The notes: generated by a model from the sequence alone, not told the origin. 64,000 nucleotides of DNA from RGIG3102 sp045633415 (GCA_045633415.1 JAZQYH010000076.1:1-64000); one strand, 5' to 3'. Counted from the first letter of the stretch, positions 1-8,597 are shown. A program made the numbers and translations.

Positions 1-1031
1 AAGTACTGACAGCCACACTGATTACTGTCGCCGTTATGGCAGTTGTACTGGTTATGACAAAGTTCAGCCACCGTACAGCCATAACAACAATGGCAATATA
101 TATCTGTATATCATCGGTGTATCTGGGTGGATACTTTATGAACTATCAGTACAGCGGTGATAAACCATACACAATGGCACCAGCACGGGGGCAGTTCAGA
201 ACAGACTACCTTTCAATGCAGTCAATTCTGGCAGAAATAAAAGACGATGGCTTCTACCGCATAGAAGACCCTACCGCCTGGAGTCAGAATCAGGCTATGA
301 CCCACGGCTACAACAGTGTCAGTCATTACAGTTCTGTGTTTGAATCCGCACAGAAAGAAATGTTTATCTACTACGGCTATGAAGACACTTATTACAGCAC
401 TACATACAGCCGTTCACTGCCGTTAAACGATTTTGTGTTTGGTGTAAAATATGTAATCAGTTCTGACTCTACACTCATCACAAATCATTACGATGTGATT
501 TATGAAGGTGACAAGACAGTTTATTACAACCCGTTCTGGATACCTGTTGTATACACAGGCTCCACAAATCAGGTGAAATTTGCTGATTACTGGGTAGATA
601 CTGTAAGCAATATGACATCAGCCCTTACAGGCAGTGACATATACAGGGCAGATGGCAATGCTGACTATGAAAAACTGGAAACAATAGCCAGCCAGATAAG
701 AGAAAAAGCCGTGAAGCTGGAAAAAGATTCCGGGAATTATCTTGAATTCAAAACAACAAATACGGAAGATGAATATCTTTTATCCAGTCTTATGTATGAT
801 GAAAGCTGGCATATAAAGGTTAATGGCAAAGAGGTATCACCAGAAAAATATATGGGATATTTCCTGTCAGTTCCTCTGGAAAAAGATAAAATAAACATAA
901 TTGAAATGACATATATACCACAGGGCATGCTGCTGGGTGTGATGTTTATGCTGGCGTCTGTGGTAATACTTGTTGTACATACAATTGTAAAATATATGAT
1001 AAATAAAAGGAGAAAATATGTTTATAGATAA
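1..1031 (+). CDS. YfhO-family membrane protein, C-terminal part (5' end outside window)
   Basis: The reading frame is open to the left edge (codons in phase with base 3), so only about the last 340 residues are present. YfhO proteins are large multi-pass membrane proteins, often over 800 residues, implicated in glycosylation of lipoteichoic acid or other envelope polymers. Visible here are two hydrophobic segments at the start (one in the first dozen residues, one around YICISSVYLGGYF), a long extracytoplasmic region, and the typical ending: a 'GYFLSVPLEKDKINIIEMTY'-type beta segment followed by a last membrane helix (MLLGVMFMLASVVILV) and a basic tail. The end overlaps the next gene by 14 bases, which suggests translational coupling. 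Family call is good; substrate unknown. Confidence 0.75.
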   Translation, partial: VLTATLITVAVMAVVLVMTKFSHRTAITTMAIYICISSVYLGGYFMNYQYSGDKPYTMAPARGQFRTDYLSMQSILAEIKDDGFYRIEDPTAWSQNQAMTHGYNSVSHYSSVFESAQKEMFIYYGYEDTYYSTTYSRSLPLNDFVFGVKYVISSDSTLITNHYDVIYEGDKTVYYNPFWIPVVYTGSTNQVKFADYWVDTVSNMTSALTGSDIYRADGNADYEKLETIASQIREKAVKLEKDSGNYLEFKTTNTEDEYLLSSLMYDESWHIKVNGKEVSPEKYMGYFLSVPLEKDKINIIEMTYIPQGMLLGVMFMLASVVILVVHTIVKYMINKRRKYVYR

Positions 1032-1614
1032 AAATGGTGTTGTCCGTATGCCAAAGGCATATCTTGCTGGTACAGAAATTTTTTACAAAGATACAAAAGA
1101 AACACAGAAAAAATATCACGAACTGTGTGACAAATACGGTATAATCGGCTTCTACCCTGAAGACGTTGCACCAGACGATGAATTCAAAGAACATGTGAAA
1201 AAAGACGACAGCCTTCAGGAAATGGAAAAACAGCTGTTTACACATGACCTAAACCATATCAAACGCACAGATATCATCATCGCAAATCTTAATGACTTCC
1301 GTGGTAACGAACCAGACAGCGGCACTGCTGTGGAATGTGGTCTTGCATGGGGCTATGGTCACCGTTGCTTTGCATTTATCGACGATGCACGCCCGATGAA
1401 AGAACGTTTCAAAGGTGTTAAAAAAGTAAGGGAAGATGGCACAGTAACAGATAAAGATGGTGCAAATCTGGAAGATTTTGACTCACCGCTGAACCTTATG
1501 TTCTGCGAATTCACTGTATTTGAAGGCGATTTTGAAGCCGCCCTTAAAGGCATCAGAGAAATCTTCAATGCAGAACTTGTAGCTGCAGGCTATCAGCCAT
1601 TTGAAGTAAAATAA
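1018..1614 (+). CDS. Nucleoside 2-deoxyribosyltransferase family protein
   Basis: 198 residues. The family cleaves or transfers the deoxyribose of nucleosides (salvage) and shares its Rossmann-like fold with several nucleotide hydrolases. Near the N-terminus is the strand-loop 'AYLAGTEIF', where the family binds substrate; the catalytic block is 'DSGTAVECGLAWGYG' with D100, G102 and E106, E106 matching the family's nucleophilic glutamate. Length is slightly above the usual 150-165, because of an insertion around residues 125-155. The ATG lies 6 bases after AAAAGGAG, inside the end of the YfhO gene. It is followed 17 bases later by yqeG. Substrate cannot be fixed from sequence. Confidence 0.8.
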   Translation: MFIDKNGVVRMPKAYLAGTEIFYKDTKETQKKYHELCDKYGIIGFYPEDVAPDDEFKEHVKKDDSLQEMEKQLFTHDLNHIKRTDIIIANLNDFRGNEPDSGTAVECGLAWGYGHRCFAFIDDARPMKERFKGVKKVREDGTVTDKDGANLEDFDSPLNLMFCEFTVFEGDFEAALKGIREIFNAELVAAGYQPFEVK

Positions 1615-1631
1615 AAATACGAGGTAGATTG

Positions 1632-2138
1632 ATGGGATTATTTAATCCGGACTATATATTTGCTAAAACAACAAATATCACACCACAGTTTCTTAAAGAA
1701 CAGGGAATTACCAATCTTCTGCTGGACGTGGACAACACTCTCACCACCCACGATAACCCAGAGCCAACACCGGGTATTCCACAGTGGATTGAAGAAATGA
1801 AAGCCAATGGCATCGGCATGGTGATTATATCCAATAACAATAAAGAAAGAGTAGAACCTTTTGCGGCAAAGCTGGGCCTGCCATTTACAAGTATGTCCTG
1901 TAAGCCATTGACTTATGGTTACATAAAGGGCATGAAAATTCTTGGCTCCAACAGAAAAAACACCGCTATGGTGGGAGACCAGATTTTCACTGATGTTATG
2001 GGTGCCAACCTGACAGGTATGAAATGCTTCATGGTACTGGCTATCCTTGCAGAAGATTCTGCAGGCTTTAAATTCAAGAGAAAAATCGAAAAAGGCTTTG
2101 TGGACAAATATCTGAAACAGCAGGGAGGCGCTTTGTAA
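1632..2138 (+). CDS. yqeG: YqeG-family HAD-IIIA phosphatase
   Basis: 168 residues from the ATG at 1632, chosen because GAGG at 1621-1624 lies 7 bases upstream; a TTG directly before it is less likely. HAD motif I is 'LLLDVDNTLTT' with D32 (nucleophile) and D34; motif II is 'VIISNNNKERV'; the motif III/IV region is 'MVGDQIFTDVMGANLTGMK'. The family includes bacterial YqeG and the mitochondrial phosphatidylglycerophosphate phosphatase PTPMT1/Gep4-like HAD enzymes, so PGP dephosphorylation is a reasonable but unproven activity. The stop overlaps the next start (TAATG), indicating coupling to the AP endonuclease-like gene. Confidence 0.85.
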   Translation: MGLFNPDYIFAKTTNITPQFLKEQGITNLLLDVDNTLTTHDNPEPTPGIPQWIEEMKANGIGMVIISNNNKERVEPFAAKLGLPFTSMSCKPLTYGYIKGMKILGSNRKNTAMVGDQIFTDVMGANLTGMKCFMVLAILAEDSAGFKFKRKIEKGFVDKYLKQQGGAL

Positions 2139-2989
2139 TGGCACTTTTTGGCCCTGCAGGTCTTGCTGACAGTTTCAAGGCAATGGGATATAAAAAGTCC
2201 ATACAAGTGGCTGATTACCTGTCAGAATTCGGGCTGACAGCCTTTGAATATCAGGCTGGCAGAGGTGTGAAAATCGGCACAGATGCCGCTTCACAACTGG
2301 GTAAAGTGCTGGCGGATAAAAACATACAGGTGTCTATCCACGCACCGTACTTTATATCCATGTCCTCTGTGGAAGAGGAAAAACGCCTTAACAGTGTGAA
2401 CTACATTCTGCAGAGTGCACATGCACTGGATGCAATGGGTGGCAGAAGAATCATCTTCCATTCTGGCTCCTGTGGTAAAATCACAAGACAGGAAGCCCTT
2501 GCAAAAGCTATGGATACAATGTCTCTTATAGTACAGGCTATGGACGATGGCGGATATGGTCATATGACACTGTGTCCTGAAACTATGGGTAAGGTAAATC
2601 AGCTGGGCAGTCTTGAAGAGGTGCTGGCGTTGTGCAGTGTGGACAAAAGAATACTGCCTTGCATAGATTTTGGTCATCTCAATGCACGTGATGGTGGTAT
2701 AATAAAAGGTAAGGATGATTATCTGCGAATTATCGACAGAATTGCCGAAACTTTAAAAGACGACAGATTTATCCATTTCCATTCTCATTTTTCAAAAATA
2801 GAATATACAACAGGCGGCGAAAAACGCCATCTCACATTCCGGGACAATGTCTGGGGCCCTGAATATGAACCACTTATGGATGTTGTGTATGAAAACAATC
2901 TTTCTCCTGTGTTTATTTGCGAAAGTGCAGGCACACAGACAGAAGATGCCCGGACAATGAAGCGTTATCTGGACGCTTTGAAAAAGTAA
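2138..2989 (+). CDS. Deoxyribonuclease IV (Nfo)-like AP endonuclease, TIM barrel
   Basis: 283 residues. Nfo enzymes are Zn-dependent TIM-barrel AP endonucleases of base-excision repair. Matching features: early 'EYQAGRGVKIG', 'VSIHAPYFISM' (metal His after strand 2), 'RIIFHSGSCGK', 'LCPETMGKVNQLG' (Glu ligand), 'PCIDFGHLNARDGG' (Asp and His ligands), 'FIHFHSHFSK' and a closing 'FICESAGTQTEDA'. The usual 'DRHE' box is changed to KRH, so this is a divergent branch; a sugar-isomerase-type activity is possible. GGAGG at 2124-2128 lies inside the end of yqeG and the ATG overlaps its stop. Confidence 0.72.
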   Translation: MALFGPAGLADSFKAMGYKKSIQVADYLSEFGLTAFEYQAGRGVKIGTDAASQLGKVLADKNIQVSIHAPYFISMSSVEEEKRLNSVNYILQSAHALDAMGGRRIIFHSGSCGKITRQEALAKAMDTMSLIVQAMDDGGYGHMTLCPETMGKVNQLGSLEEVLALCSVDKRILPCIDFGHLNARDGGIIKGKDDYLRIIDRIAETLKDDRFIHFHSHFSKIEYTTGGEKRHLTFRDNVWGPEYEPLMDVVYENNLSPVFICESAGTQTEDARTMKRYLDALKK

Positions 2990-3040
2990 CAAAAGCAGCT
3001 GGCCACTGCTTTTAAATAGAAAAAAGGAGTTGCAACTCAA

Positions 3041-4108
3041 ATGAACAGAATTGAAAAATTTATTGAACTTGCAAGTAAAAACCCAGAGTTCGAAGGCGCA
3101 TTGGTAACAAGCCCACAGAACCGTTTTTACATGCTGAACATGCATTCTTCAGCAGGTACAATCCTTATGCTGAAAGATGCAGCTTACTTCATCATTGATT
3201 TCCGCTACATCGAACTGGCACAGAAATCAGTTAAAAATGCACAGGTTATTATGCAGACAAAACTGTATGACCAGATTAACGAACTGCTGGAAAAACACGG
3301 CGTTAAAAAACTGTGGATTGAAGAAAGCATGTCTGTTGGTGTTATGAACACAATGAAAGCTAACCTTAAAGCTGAAATTGTTACAGACAGCCCAATGACA
3401 AAAATCATCAACGAAATGCGTCAGATTAAATCCAGAGAAGAACTGGAAATCATCAAAACAGGTCAGGCAATCACAGACGCAGGCTTCAGCCATATGCTTA
3501 CACAGCTGGAAGCAGGCAGAAGCGAAAGAGAACTGGCAATCGAACTGGAAACATTTATGCGCAAACAGGGCGCATCAGGTATTGCTTTCAGCACTATTCT
3601 GGTATCCGGTAAAAACTCATCCCTGCCACACGGCGTTCCAAGCAACAAACTGCTGGAAAAAGGCGACTTTGTAACTATGGACTTTGGTGCTGCATATGGC
3701 GGTTACTGCACAGATATGACAAGAACTGTTGCTATCGGTCATGTAACAGAAGAAATGAAACATGTTTACAACACTGTTCTGGAAGCACAGCTTATGGCAC
3801 TGGCAGAAATCAAAGCTGGCAAAGTTTGCCACGATATCGACAAAATTGCACGTGACCACATTTATGCAAACGGTTACGAAGGCCGTTTCGGTCACTCCCT
3901 TGGTCACAGCTTTGGTATCGATGTACACGAAACACCAGGCTTTGCTATCGGCAACACAACAATTCTCCAGCCAGGTATGATGCTGTCTGTTGAACCAGGT
4001 ATCTACCTGCCAGACAAATTCGGCGTGCGTATCGAAGACACAATCTATGTAACAGAAGATGGCTGCGAAAATATTACACACAGTCCAAAAGAACTGATTA
4101 TCCTTTAA
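3041..4108 (+). CDS. M24-family Xaa-Pro peptidase (PepQ/aminopeptidase P type)
   Basis: 355 residues, normal for bacterial Xaa-Pro dipeptidase/aminopeptidase. An N-terminal creatinase-like domain (about residues 1-125) precedes the pita-bread catalytic domain. The five dinuclear metal ligands are visible: D214 and D225 in 'MDFGAAYGGYCTDMTRT', H289 in 'GHSLGHSFG', E318 in 'SVEPGIYLP' and E332 in 'RIEDTIYV'. It releases N-terminal residues next to proline in cytoplasmic peptides, complementing the Opp importer further along. AAAAAGGAG lies upstream of the ATG. It commonly sits directly upstream of efp in Firmicutes, as here. Confidence 0.92.
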   Translation: MNRIEKFIELASKNPEFEGALVTSPQNRFYMLNMHSSAGTILMLKDAAYFIIDFRYIELAQKSVKNAQVIMQTKLYDQINELLEKHGVKKLWIEESMSVGVMNTMKANLKAEIVTDSPMTKIINEMRQIKSREELEIIKTGQAITDAGFSHMLTQLEAGRSERELAIELETFMRKQGASGIAFSTILVSGKNSSLPHGVPSNKLLEKGDFVTMDFGAAYGGYCTDMTRTVAIGHVTEEMKHVYNTVLEAQLMALAEIKAGKVCHDIDKIARDHIYANGYEGRFGHSLGHSFGIDVHETPGFAIGNTTILQPGMMLSVEPGIYLPDKFGVRIEDTIYVTEDGCENITHSPKELIIL

Positions 4109-4135
4109 TTTAGAATAATAATTGAAAATTTACTA

Positions 4136-4164
4136 TTGAAATATTCTATATTATGCTGTAGAAT
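4136..4164 (+). promoter_or_regulatory. Predicted sigma-A promoter of efp
   Basis: TTGAAA (4136-4141), 17-base spacer, TAGAAT (4159-4164). An inverted repeat, AATATTCTA (4140-4148) and TAGAATATT (4159-4167) with a 10-base gap, overlaps both elements; it may be an operator or simply reflect AT-richness. Confidence 0.45.
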
Positions 4165-4232
4165 ATTATGGTGTAAAAAAATAATTAAGTTATTTTTAAA
4201 TTAATCAATATAAAATATTTGGAGGTAATACT

Positions 4233-4805
4233 ATGATTACAGCAGGCGATTTTAGAAATGGTCTGACATTCGAAATCAACGGCCAGCCACACATTATCGT
4301 GGAATTCCAGCACGTTAAACCAGGTAAAGGCGCTGCTTTCGTTAGAACAAAATATAAAAACCTTATCACAGGAGCTATCAGAGAAGAAAGCTTTAACCCA
4401 ACAGCTAAATTCTCTCCAGCACGTGTTGACAGAGCTGAAATGCAGTACCTGTACAACGATGGTGAAGTTTACTATGTAATGGATGTTGAAACATTCGACC
4501 AGATCACACTTCCAATGGAAGAAAACAAAGACGCTTTCAGATTCGTAAGAGAAAACACAACAGTTAAAGTTCTCTCCTATAACGGCAGCGTATTCGGTGT
4601 TGAACCAGAAAACTTTGTTGTTCTGGAAGTTACAGAAACAGAACCAGGCCTCAAAGGCAACACAGCTACAAACACACTCAAACCAGCAACAGTAGAAACA
4701 GGTGCTGAAGTTAGAGTACCACTGTTCATCGAACAGGGCGAACTTATCGAAATCGACACAAGAGATGGTTCTTACATGGGCCGTGCTAAATCCTACGAAA
4801 GATAA
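4233..4805 (+). CDS. efp: Translation elongation factor P
   Basis: 190 residues (family about 185). EF-P binds ribosomes stalled at polyproline and promotes peptide bond formation. The N-terminal KOW-like domain carries the loop 'KPGKGAAFVR' with K32 at its tip, the residue modified in other bacteria; two OB-like domains follow, the last ending 'IDTRDGSYMGRAKSYER'. The 'PGKGAA' loop resembles the Bacillus type, modified with 5-aminopentanol there; no modification enzyme is seen nearby. GGAGG precedes the ATG. Codon use is strongly biased, as for a highly expressed gene. Confidence 0.97.
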   Translation: MITAGDFRNGLTFEINGQPHIIVEFQHVKPGKGAAFVRTKYKNLITGAIREESFNPTAKFSPARVDRAEMQYLYNDGEVYYVMDVETFDQITLPMEENKDAFRFVRENTTVKVLSYNGSVFGVEPENFVVLEVTETEPGLKGNTATNTLKPATVETGAEVRVPLFIEQGELIEIDTRDGSYMGRAKSYER

Positions 4806-4847
4806 TTCGGTAAAATAAAACACAAATACAGAAAGGCAGATAAGATT

Positions 4848-5399
4848 ATGATGTCTCTTACGGAAAAACTGGCATATATCCAGGGCCTGTGCGAAGGTCT
4901 TGCACTTGATGATACAACAAAAGAAGGTAAAGTACTGCTGGCTATTGTTGACCTGCTTGACGACCTGACAGATACAGTTGTTCAGCTGGACAACGATGTT
5001 GATCAGATTTTTGATGAAATCGATGCAATCGACGAAGACCTGACAGATGTTGAAGATGCTCTTCTCTACGACGACGAAGATGAAGAAGATGACGATTGCT
5101 GCTGCGGCGGTCACGGCCATCACCATCACCACGGCGACCACGAATGCAAATGTGGCTGTCACGACGATGAAGATGAAGATGAAGAATGGGATGACGATGA
5201 AGACCTGTCTGACCTGTTTGACGAAGAAAACCCACTGTACGAAATCACATGCCCAAAATGCGGTGAAATCGTATGCATGGATGAAGATATGCTCTTCAGC
5301 CCAGACTGTGCATGTCCAAACTGCGGCACATCTTTCGAAATCGAATTCGATGAAGAATGTGATTGCGGCTGTGAAGACTGCGAAGAAGACGAAGAATAA
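4848..5399 (+). CDS. CD1247-type acidic protein with His/Cys cluster and zinc ribbon
   Basis: 183 residues; the first of two tandem ATGs is chosen because AAAGG ends 11 bases upstream. The N-terminal ~65 residues form a predicted helical domain (LTEKLAYIQGLCEGLALD) like the CD1247 N-terminal domain found beside efp in clostridia. A very acidic stretch follows, broken by a cluster of Cys and His ('CCCGGHGHHHHHGDHECKCG'), then a zinc ribbon with CPKCG and CPNCG knuckles and a Cys-rich acidic tail. This strongly suggests metal binding (Zn, Ni or Co), but function is unknown. It shares the efp transcription unit and is closed by the terminator at 5422. Confidence 0.8.
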   Translation: MMSLTEKLAYIQGLCEGLALDDTTKEGKVLLAIVDLLDDLTDTVVQLDNDVDQIFDEIDAIDEDLTDVEDALLYDDEDEEDDDCCCGGHGHHHHHGDHECKCGCHDDEDEDEEWDDDEDLSDLFDEENPLYEITCPKCGEIVCMDEDMLFSPDCACPNCGTSFEIEFDEECDCGCEDCEEDEE

Positions 5400-5421
5400 T
5401 CAGTCTTTTATTAAAATAATT

Positions 5422-5452
5422 AAACGACCTGCGAAAGCGGGTCGTTTTTTTT
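5422..5452 (+). terminator. Rho-independent terminator of efp unit
   Basis: Stem AACGACCTGC / GCGGGTCGTT with a GAAA loop, followed by a T run. Confidence 0.9.
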
Positions 5453-5483
5453 ATGGAGAAATATCTTGTAAAATAACTGCAAT

Positions 5484-5508
5484 AAAAAAGCTGTCCGTAG
5501 AGACAGCC
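5484..5508 (-). terminator. Terminator of ttcA-alr (minus strand)
   Basis: On the minus strand, GCTGTC pairs with GACAGC and six Ts follow; lies just beyond the alr stop. Confidence 0.75.
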
Positions 5509-5516
5509 TTTTAACT

Positions 5517-6671
5517 TTATATACCATATTCAATATGTACGGTTTTTCCGTTTTCCTTATAAACTCTAGGTACACGCTTGGAAACAGCGCACATCATTTC
5601 GTAAGGAATGGTGTAGATTTTGCCGGCTGTATTATCCAGACTGTTTTCGCCTTTGCCACCCCATACAGTTACTTCGTCTCCGACTTTTACATCGCTGTCA
5701 GTAACATCAATCATCATCTGGTCCATACAGATATTGCCGATTACAGGGTAGTAATTTTCACCGATTTTAACCTTGTGGCCCACAAAGCCCAGCATTCTGT
5801 TAACACCATCTGCGTATCCAGCTGCCAGAGTAGCCACTTTTGTATCAGCAGTAGCTGTCCAGTTCATACCATAGCTTACAGTCTGTCCTGCTTTGATTGT
5901 TTTGACCTGTGTTACCACTGTTTTCAGTTCCATGGCAGGTTTCAGCTCTGGAAAGATAACATCAGCTGATGGGTTGTGTCCATAAAGGAGAATACCAGCT
6001 CTCATTGTGTTGAAAGCACCGTTCAGCTTTCTTGCAATGCCTGCGGAGTTCTGACCGTGAAGTGTTTTCAGGTTAAATCCCCAGCTGTCCATCAGTCTTG
6101 CTGTGTCAGCAAAAAGTTCTACCTGTTTCTGTGTCAGCACCAGTGATTTTTCGTCCACAATGTCAGCGGCAGGGAAATGGCTATACAGGCCTGTGATTTT
6201 CAGGTTATGCATATTTAAAAGGCTTCTGATTTCGCTGTAGGCCTTGTCTTTGTCAGCCAGCAGGTCAAAGCCCAGTCTGCCCATACCTGTGTCCAGTTTT
6301 ACGTGACATTCAACAGGATACAGTGCAAAATCGTTCAGCGCCTTTGCATATTCCAGACTGAAAACTGTCTGTGTAAGATTGTTTTTAAACAGCTCATAAG
6401 CTTTGTCTGGCTGTGTATAACCCATAATAAGAACAGGTTTTGTAATGCCAGCGGAGCGCAGTTCCATAGCTTCGCTGAAAGATGAAACAGCAAAGCCGAA
6501 TGTGTCCAGCTGGCTGTAAACTTTTGCCAGATATTTTGCACCGTGACCATAGGCATCTGCCTTTACTACTGTGTAAAAAGGTTTTTCCAATGTGTATTTA
6601 ATCAGCTGGTAGTTGTGTCTGATAGCATCAACATCAATTTCTGCCCAGCAGTGTTTTTCTCTTAATTCCAT
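5517..6671 (-). CDS. alr: Alanine racemase
   Basis: 384 residues, usual length. PLP enzyme making D-alanine for peptidoglycan. The N-terminal TIM barrel holds the PLP lysine K37 in 'YTVVKADAYGHGA'; the second-base tyrosine is in 'VSYGMNW' and the substrate region reads 'AAGYADGVNR'. 'GRLGF' and 'HSNSAG'-equivalent 'GQNSAG' are also present. On the minus strand a CGGAG motif precedes the ATG, and the gene begins 12 bases after ttcA, so the two are one operon. Confidence 0.95.
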   Translation of the reverse strand: MELREKHCWAEIDVDAIRHNYQLIKYTLEKPFYTVVKADAYGHGAKYLAKVYSQLDTFGFAVSSFSEAMELRSAGITKPVLIMGYTQPDKAYELFKNNLTQTVFSLEYAKALNDFALYPVECHVKLDTGMGRLGFDLLADKDKAYSEIRSLLNMHNLKITGLYSHFPAADIVDEKSLVLTQKQVELFADTARLMDSWGFNLKTLHGQNSAGIARKLNGAFNTMRAGILLYGHNPSADVIFPELKPAMELKTVVTQVKTIKAGQTVSYGMNWTATADTKVATLAAGYADGVNRMLGFVGHKVKIGENYYPVIGNICMDQMMIDVTDSDVKVGDEVTVWGGKGENSLDNTAGKIYTIPYEMMCAVSKRVPRVYKENGKTVHIEYGI

Positions 6672-6682
6672 TTAGTCTCCGA

Positions 6683-7423
6683 TTATATCTTGTTTTTTAT
6701 ACCCCAGCCGTCCAAGTCTTTTTTCTGGAAAGCATTCAGGCTTTTTGCTCTGAAAGATGGGTCAGTTTTGCATTTTTCTGTAATAAAGTTTTTCATATTC
6801 TGTCTGTTGGTTACGCCGTCAGCAGGGCAGGCAGATTTTACTATTGGCATTTTCATCTGGTTTACAGCGGAAACAACATCGCTTTCCACAGCCAGGGCCA
6901 ATGGGCGAATCATTGTAACGTCCTTGCGGGAAAGATATGTAACAGGGCTGAATGTGCCTATTCTGCCTTCGTTCCACAGGTTCATATAGAATGTTTCAAT
7001 AGCATCATCCAGATGATGACCAAGGGCAATTTTGTTGCAGCCCAGTTCTCTTGCCACATCGTGCAGAGCACCACGGCGCATTCTTGCACACAGACTGCAT
7101 GGGTTTTCTTCTTTGCGCTGGTCAAAGATAATAGGACCGATATCTGTACGTTTGATTACATATTCAATGCCTTTTTCTTTGAAAAGTTCTTCCAGCTGGG
7201 AATAGTCTGTTGGTTTTGAATAAAACTGTGGGTCCAGTGTAACTGCCACAAGGTCAAATTTGATATCTATATATTTCTGAAGCTGTGCAAGAGCCAGTGT
7301 CAATGCCACGCTGTCTTTACCGCCAGATACGCCTACACACACTTTGTCGCCATCCTGAAGCATGTCATACTGCACGATAGCTTTTCTCATAAGGCCGCAT
7401 AATCTCTGAAAATAGTTTGCCAT
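6683..7423 (-). CDS. ttcA: tRNA 2-thiocytidine biosynthesis protein TtcA (PP-loop ATPase)
   Basis: 246 residues. TtcA adds sulfur to C32 of tRNAs using ATP and a [4Fe-4S] cluster. Visible: PP-loop 'VGVSGGKDSVAL' near residue 32, 'NPCSLCARMRRGAL' giving the CxxC pair, 'ALGHHLDDAIET', and a third Cys in 'KSACPADG', which together match the three cluster cysteines. The last 20 residues are basic. AAGAGG lies before the ATG on the minus strand. First gene of the ttcA-alr operon; promoter at 7498-7526. Confidence 0.88.
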   Translation of the reverse strand: MANYFQRLCGLMRKAIVQYDMLQDGDKVCVGVSGGKDSVALTLALAQLQKYIDIKFDLVAVTLDPQFYSKPTDYSQLEELFKEKGIEYVIKRTDIGPIIFDQRKEENPCSLCARMRRGALHDVARELGCNKIALGHHLDDAIETFYMNLWNEGRIGTFSPVTYLSRKDVTMIRPLALAVESDVVSAVNQMKMPIVKSACPADGVTNRQNMKNFITEKCKTDPSFRAKSLNAFQKKDLDGWGIKNKI

Positions 7424-7497
7424 AAATTCCTCTTTAGTGTATAATAAATTGTTAAAATAATTTGTAGTTTTGTCTTTATATTATTAATGTATCTATT

Positions 7498-7526
7498 AGT
7501 ATATGCTTTTTCAATAAATAAAACAA
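7498..7526 (-). promoter_or_regulatory. Predicted promoter of ttcA-alr
   Basis: On the minus strand TTGTTT, 17-base spacer, TATACT. Confidence 0.5.
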
Positions 7527-7651
7527 GATAATTTTGTACAATATTTCTGTGAAAATTGAAATTGCCATTTGAGAAAAATAGAGAAAAATACACGAAAAAC
7601 GGAGAAAATAAGAGTTATTTTTGATTTGATTAAAATATTTTGTAAAAATCA

Positions 7652-7680
7652 TTGACTTTCAGGTCCCTTTTTGGTATATT
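7652..7680 (+). promoter_or_regulatory. Sigma-A promoter of rplM-rpsI
   Basis: TTGACT (7652-7657), 17-base spacer, TATATT (7675-7680). Start of transcription expected near 7687. Confidence 0.8.
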
Positions 7681-7688
7681 ATTCATGC

Positions 7689-7700
7689 ACCCGAAAGGGT
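7689..7700 (+). ncRNA. Candidate L13 leader hairpin
   Basis: ACCC-GAAA-GGGT hairpin at the very 5' end of the predicted rplM transcript, followed by CTTTTAATTT. Firmicute rplM leaders are autoregulated by L13 through a leader structure; this placement fits, but the sequence is too short for a firm match. Confidence 0.35.
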
Positions 7701-7750
7701 CTTTTAATTTGTTAAAAAATCAGTTATAAAAAATTTATCAGGGGGATACT

Positions 7751-8179
7751 ATGAGTACTTTTCTTCAGAAACCAGAAACAGTAGAACGCAAATGGTACAT
7801 CATCGATGCTGCAGGCAAACCACTTGGCCGTACTGCTGTAGTTGCTGCTGACCTGCTCAGAGGCAAAAACAAAGTTACATTTACTCCAAACGTAGACTGT
7901 GGCGACCACGTTATCATCATCAACTGTGATAAAGCTGTTCTCACAGGTTCTAAACTGGACAACAAATTCCACCACCACCACACAGGTTGGATTGGCGGTA
8001 TGAAATCCGTTAACTACCGCACACTGATGGCAACAAAAGCTGACAAAGCTATGATGCTGGCAGTTAAAGGCATGCTCCCAGGCAACAAACTTGGTGACAA
8101 AGCTCTCACAAGACTGCGCGTATACAAAGGTGCAGAACACAAAAACGCTGCTCAGAAACCAGAAGTTTTTGAATTCTAA
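7751..8179 (+). CDS. rplM: 50S ribosomal protein L13
   Basis: 142 residues, normal. Begins 'MSTFLQKPETVERKWYIIDA' and carries the hallmark stretches 'GKPLGRTAVVAADLLRGKNK', 'HHHHTGWIGG' and 'VKGMLPGNKLG'. Early assembly protein of the large subunit. GGGGGA lies 5 bases before the ATG. Cotranscribed with rpsI 17 bases downstream. Confidence 0.98.
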   Translation: MSTFLQKPETVERKWYIIDAAGKPLGRTAVVAADLLRGKNKVTFTPNVDCGDHVIIINCDKAVLTGSKLDNKFHHHHTGWIGGMKSVNYRTLMATKADKAMMLAVKGMLPGNKLGDKALTRLRVYKGAEHKNAAQKPEVFEF

Positions 8180-8196
8180 TTTAGGAGGATAAGATA

Positions 8197-8595
8197 ATGT
8201 ACGAAACAAAAGCATATTTTTATGGCACAGGCCGTCGTAAATCTTCCGTAGCAAGAGTTAGAGTTTACAGCGGTAACGGCAACATCACAATCAACGGCAG
8301 AGACATCGACGATTACTTCGGTCTTGAAACACTGAAACTCATCGTTCGTCAGCCAATCACACTGACAGAAACAGCAGACAAATTCGACATCGTTGTTAAC
8401 GTAAACGGTGGCGGTGTTTCCGGTCAGGCTGGTGCTATCAGACACGGTCTTTCTAGAGCTCTGCTCCAGTACGACGAAAACCTTCGTCCAGCACTGAAAA
8501 AAGCAGGCTTCCTGACACGTGACCCACGTATGAAAGAAAGAAAAAAATACGGTCTCAAAGCTGCTCGTCGTGCACCACAGTTCTCCAAACGTTAA
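8197..8595 (+). CDS. rpsI: 30S ribosomal protein S9
   Basis: 132 residues, normal. Typical 'YGTGRRKSSVARV' start region, 'GGGVSGQAGAIRHGLSRAL' and the C-terminal 'RRAPQFSKR' tail that reaches the P-site tRNA. GGAGG precedes the ATG. The last codons and stop (8582-8597) recur exactly at 12184-12199, so the 3' end of this gene looks like an integration target; the reading frame itself is intact. Confidence 0.98.
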   Translation: MYETKAYFYGTGRRKSSVARVRVYSGNGNITINGRDIDDYFGLETLKLIVRQPITLTETADKFDIVVNVNGGGVSGQAGAIRHGLSRALLQYDENLRPALKKAGFLTRDPRMKERKKYGLKAARRAPQFSKR

Positions 8596-8597
8596 TT
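8582..8597 (+). repeat. Att-like core repeat, copy 1 (3' end of rpsI)
   Basis: TCTCCAAACGTTAATT spans the last codons and stop of rpsI. An identical 16-base copy lies at 12184-12199. The rpsI 3' end is a known insertion site for integrative elements in Firmicutes, which supports the reading as an attachment core. Confidence 0.6.

Larger units (their letters stand above)
7424..7750. other. Intergenic region with divergent promoters
   Basis: This 327-base AT-rich gap separates the divergent ttcA and rplM genes. It holds the ttcA promoter (minus), the rplM promoter (plus) and a short tetraloop hairpin in the rplM leader. No further coding signal is seen. Confidence 0.7.

Noticed and set aside
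5125..5145. Poly-His stretch as a vector-derived tag
   Set aside because: It sits inside a native Cys/Asp-rich domain, uses mixed codons and is surrounded by normal chromosomal genes.
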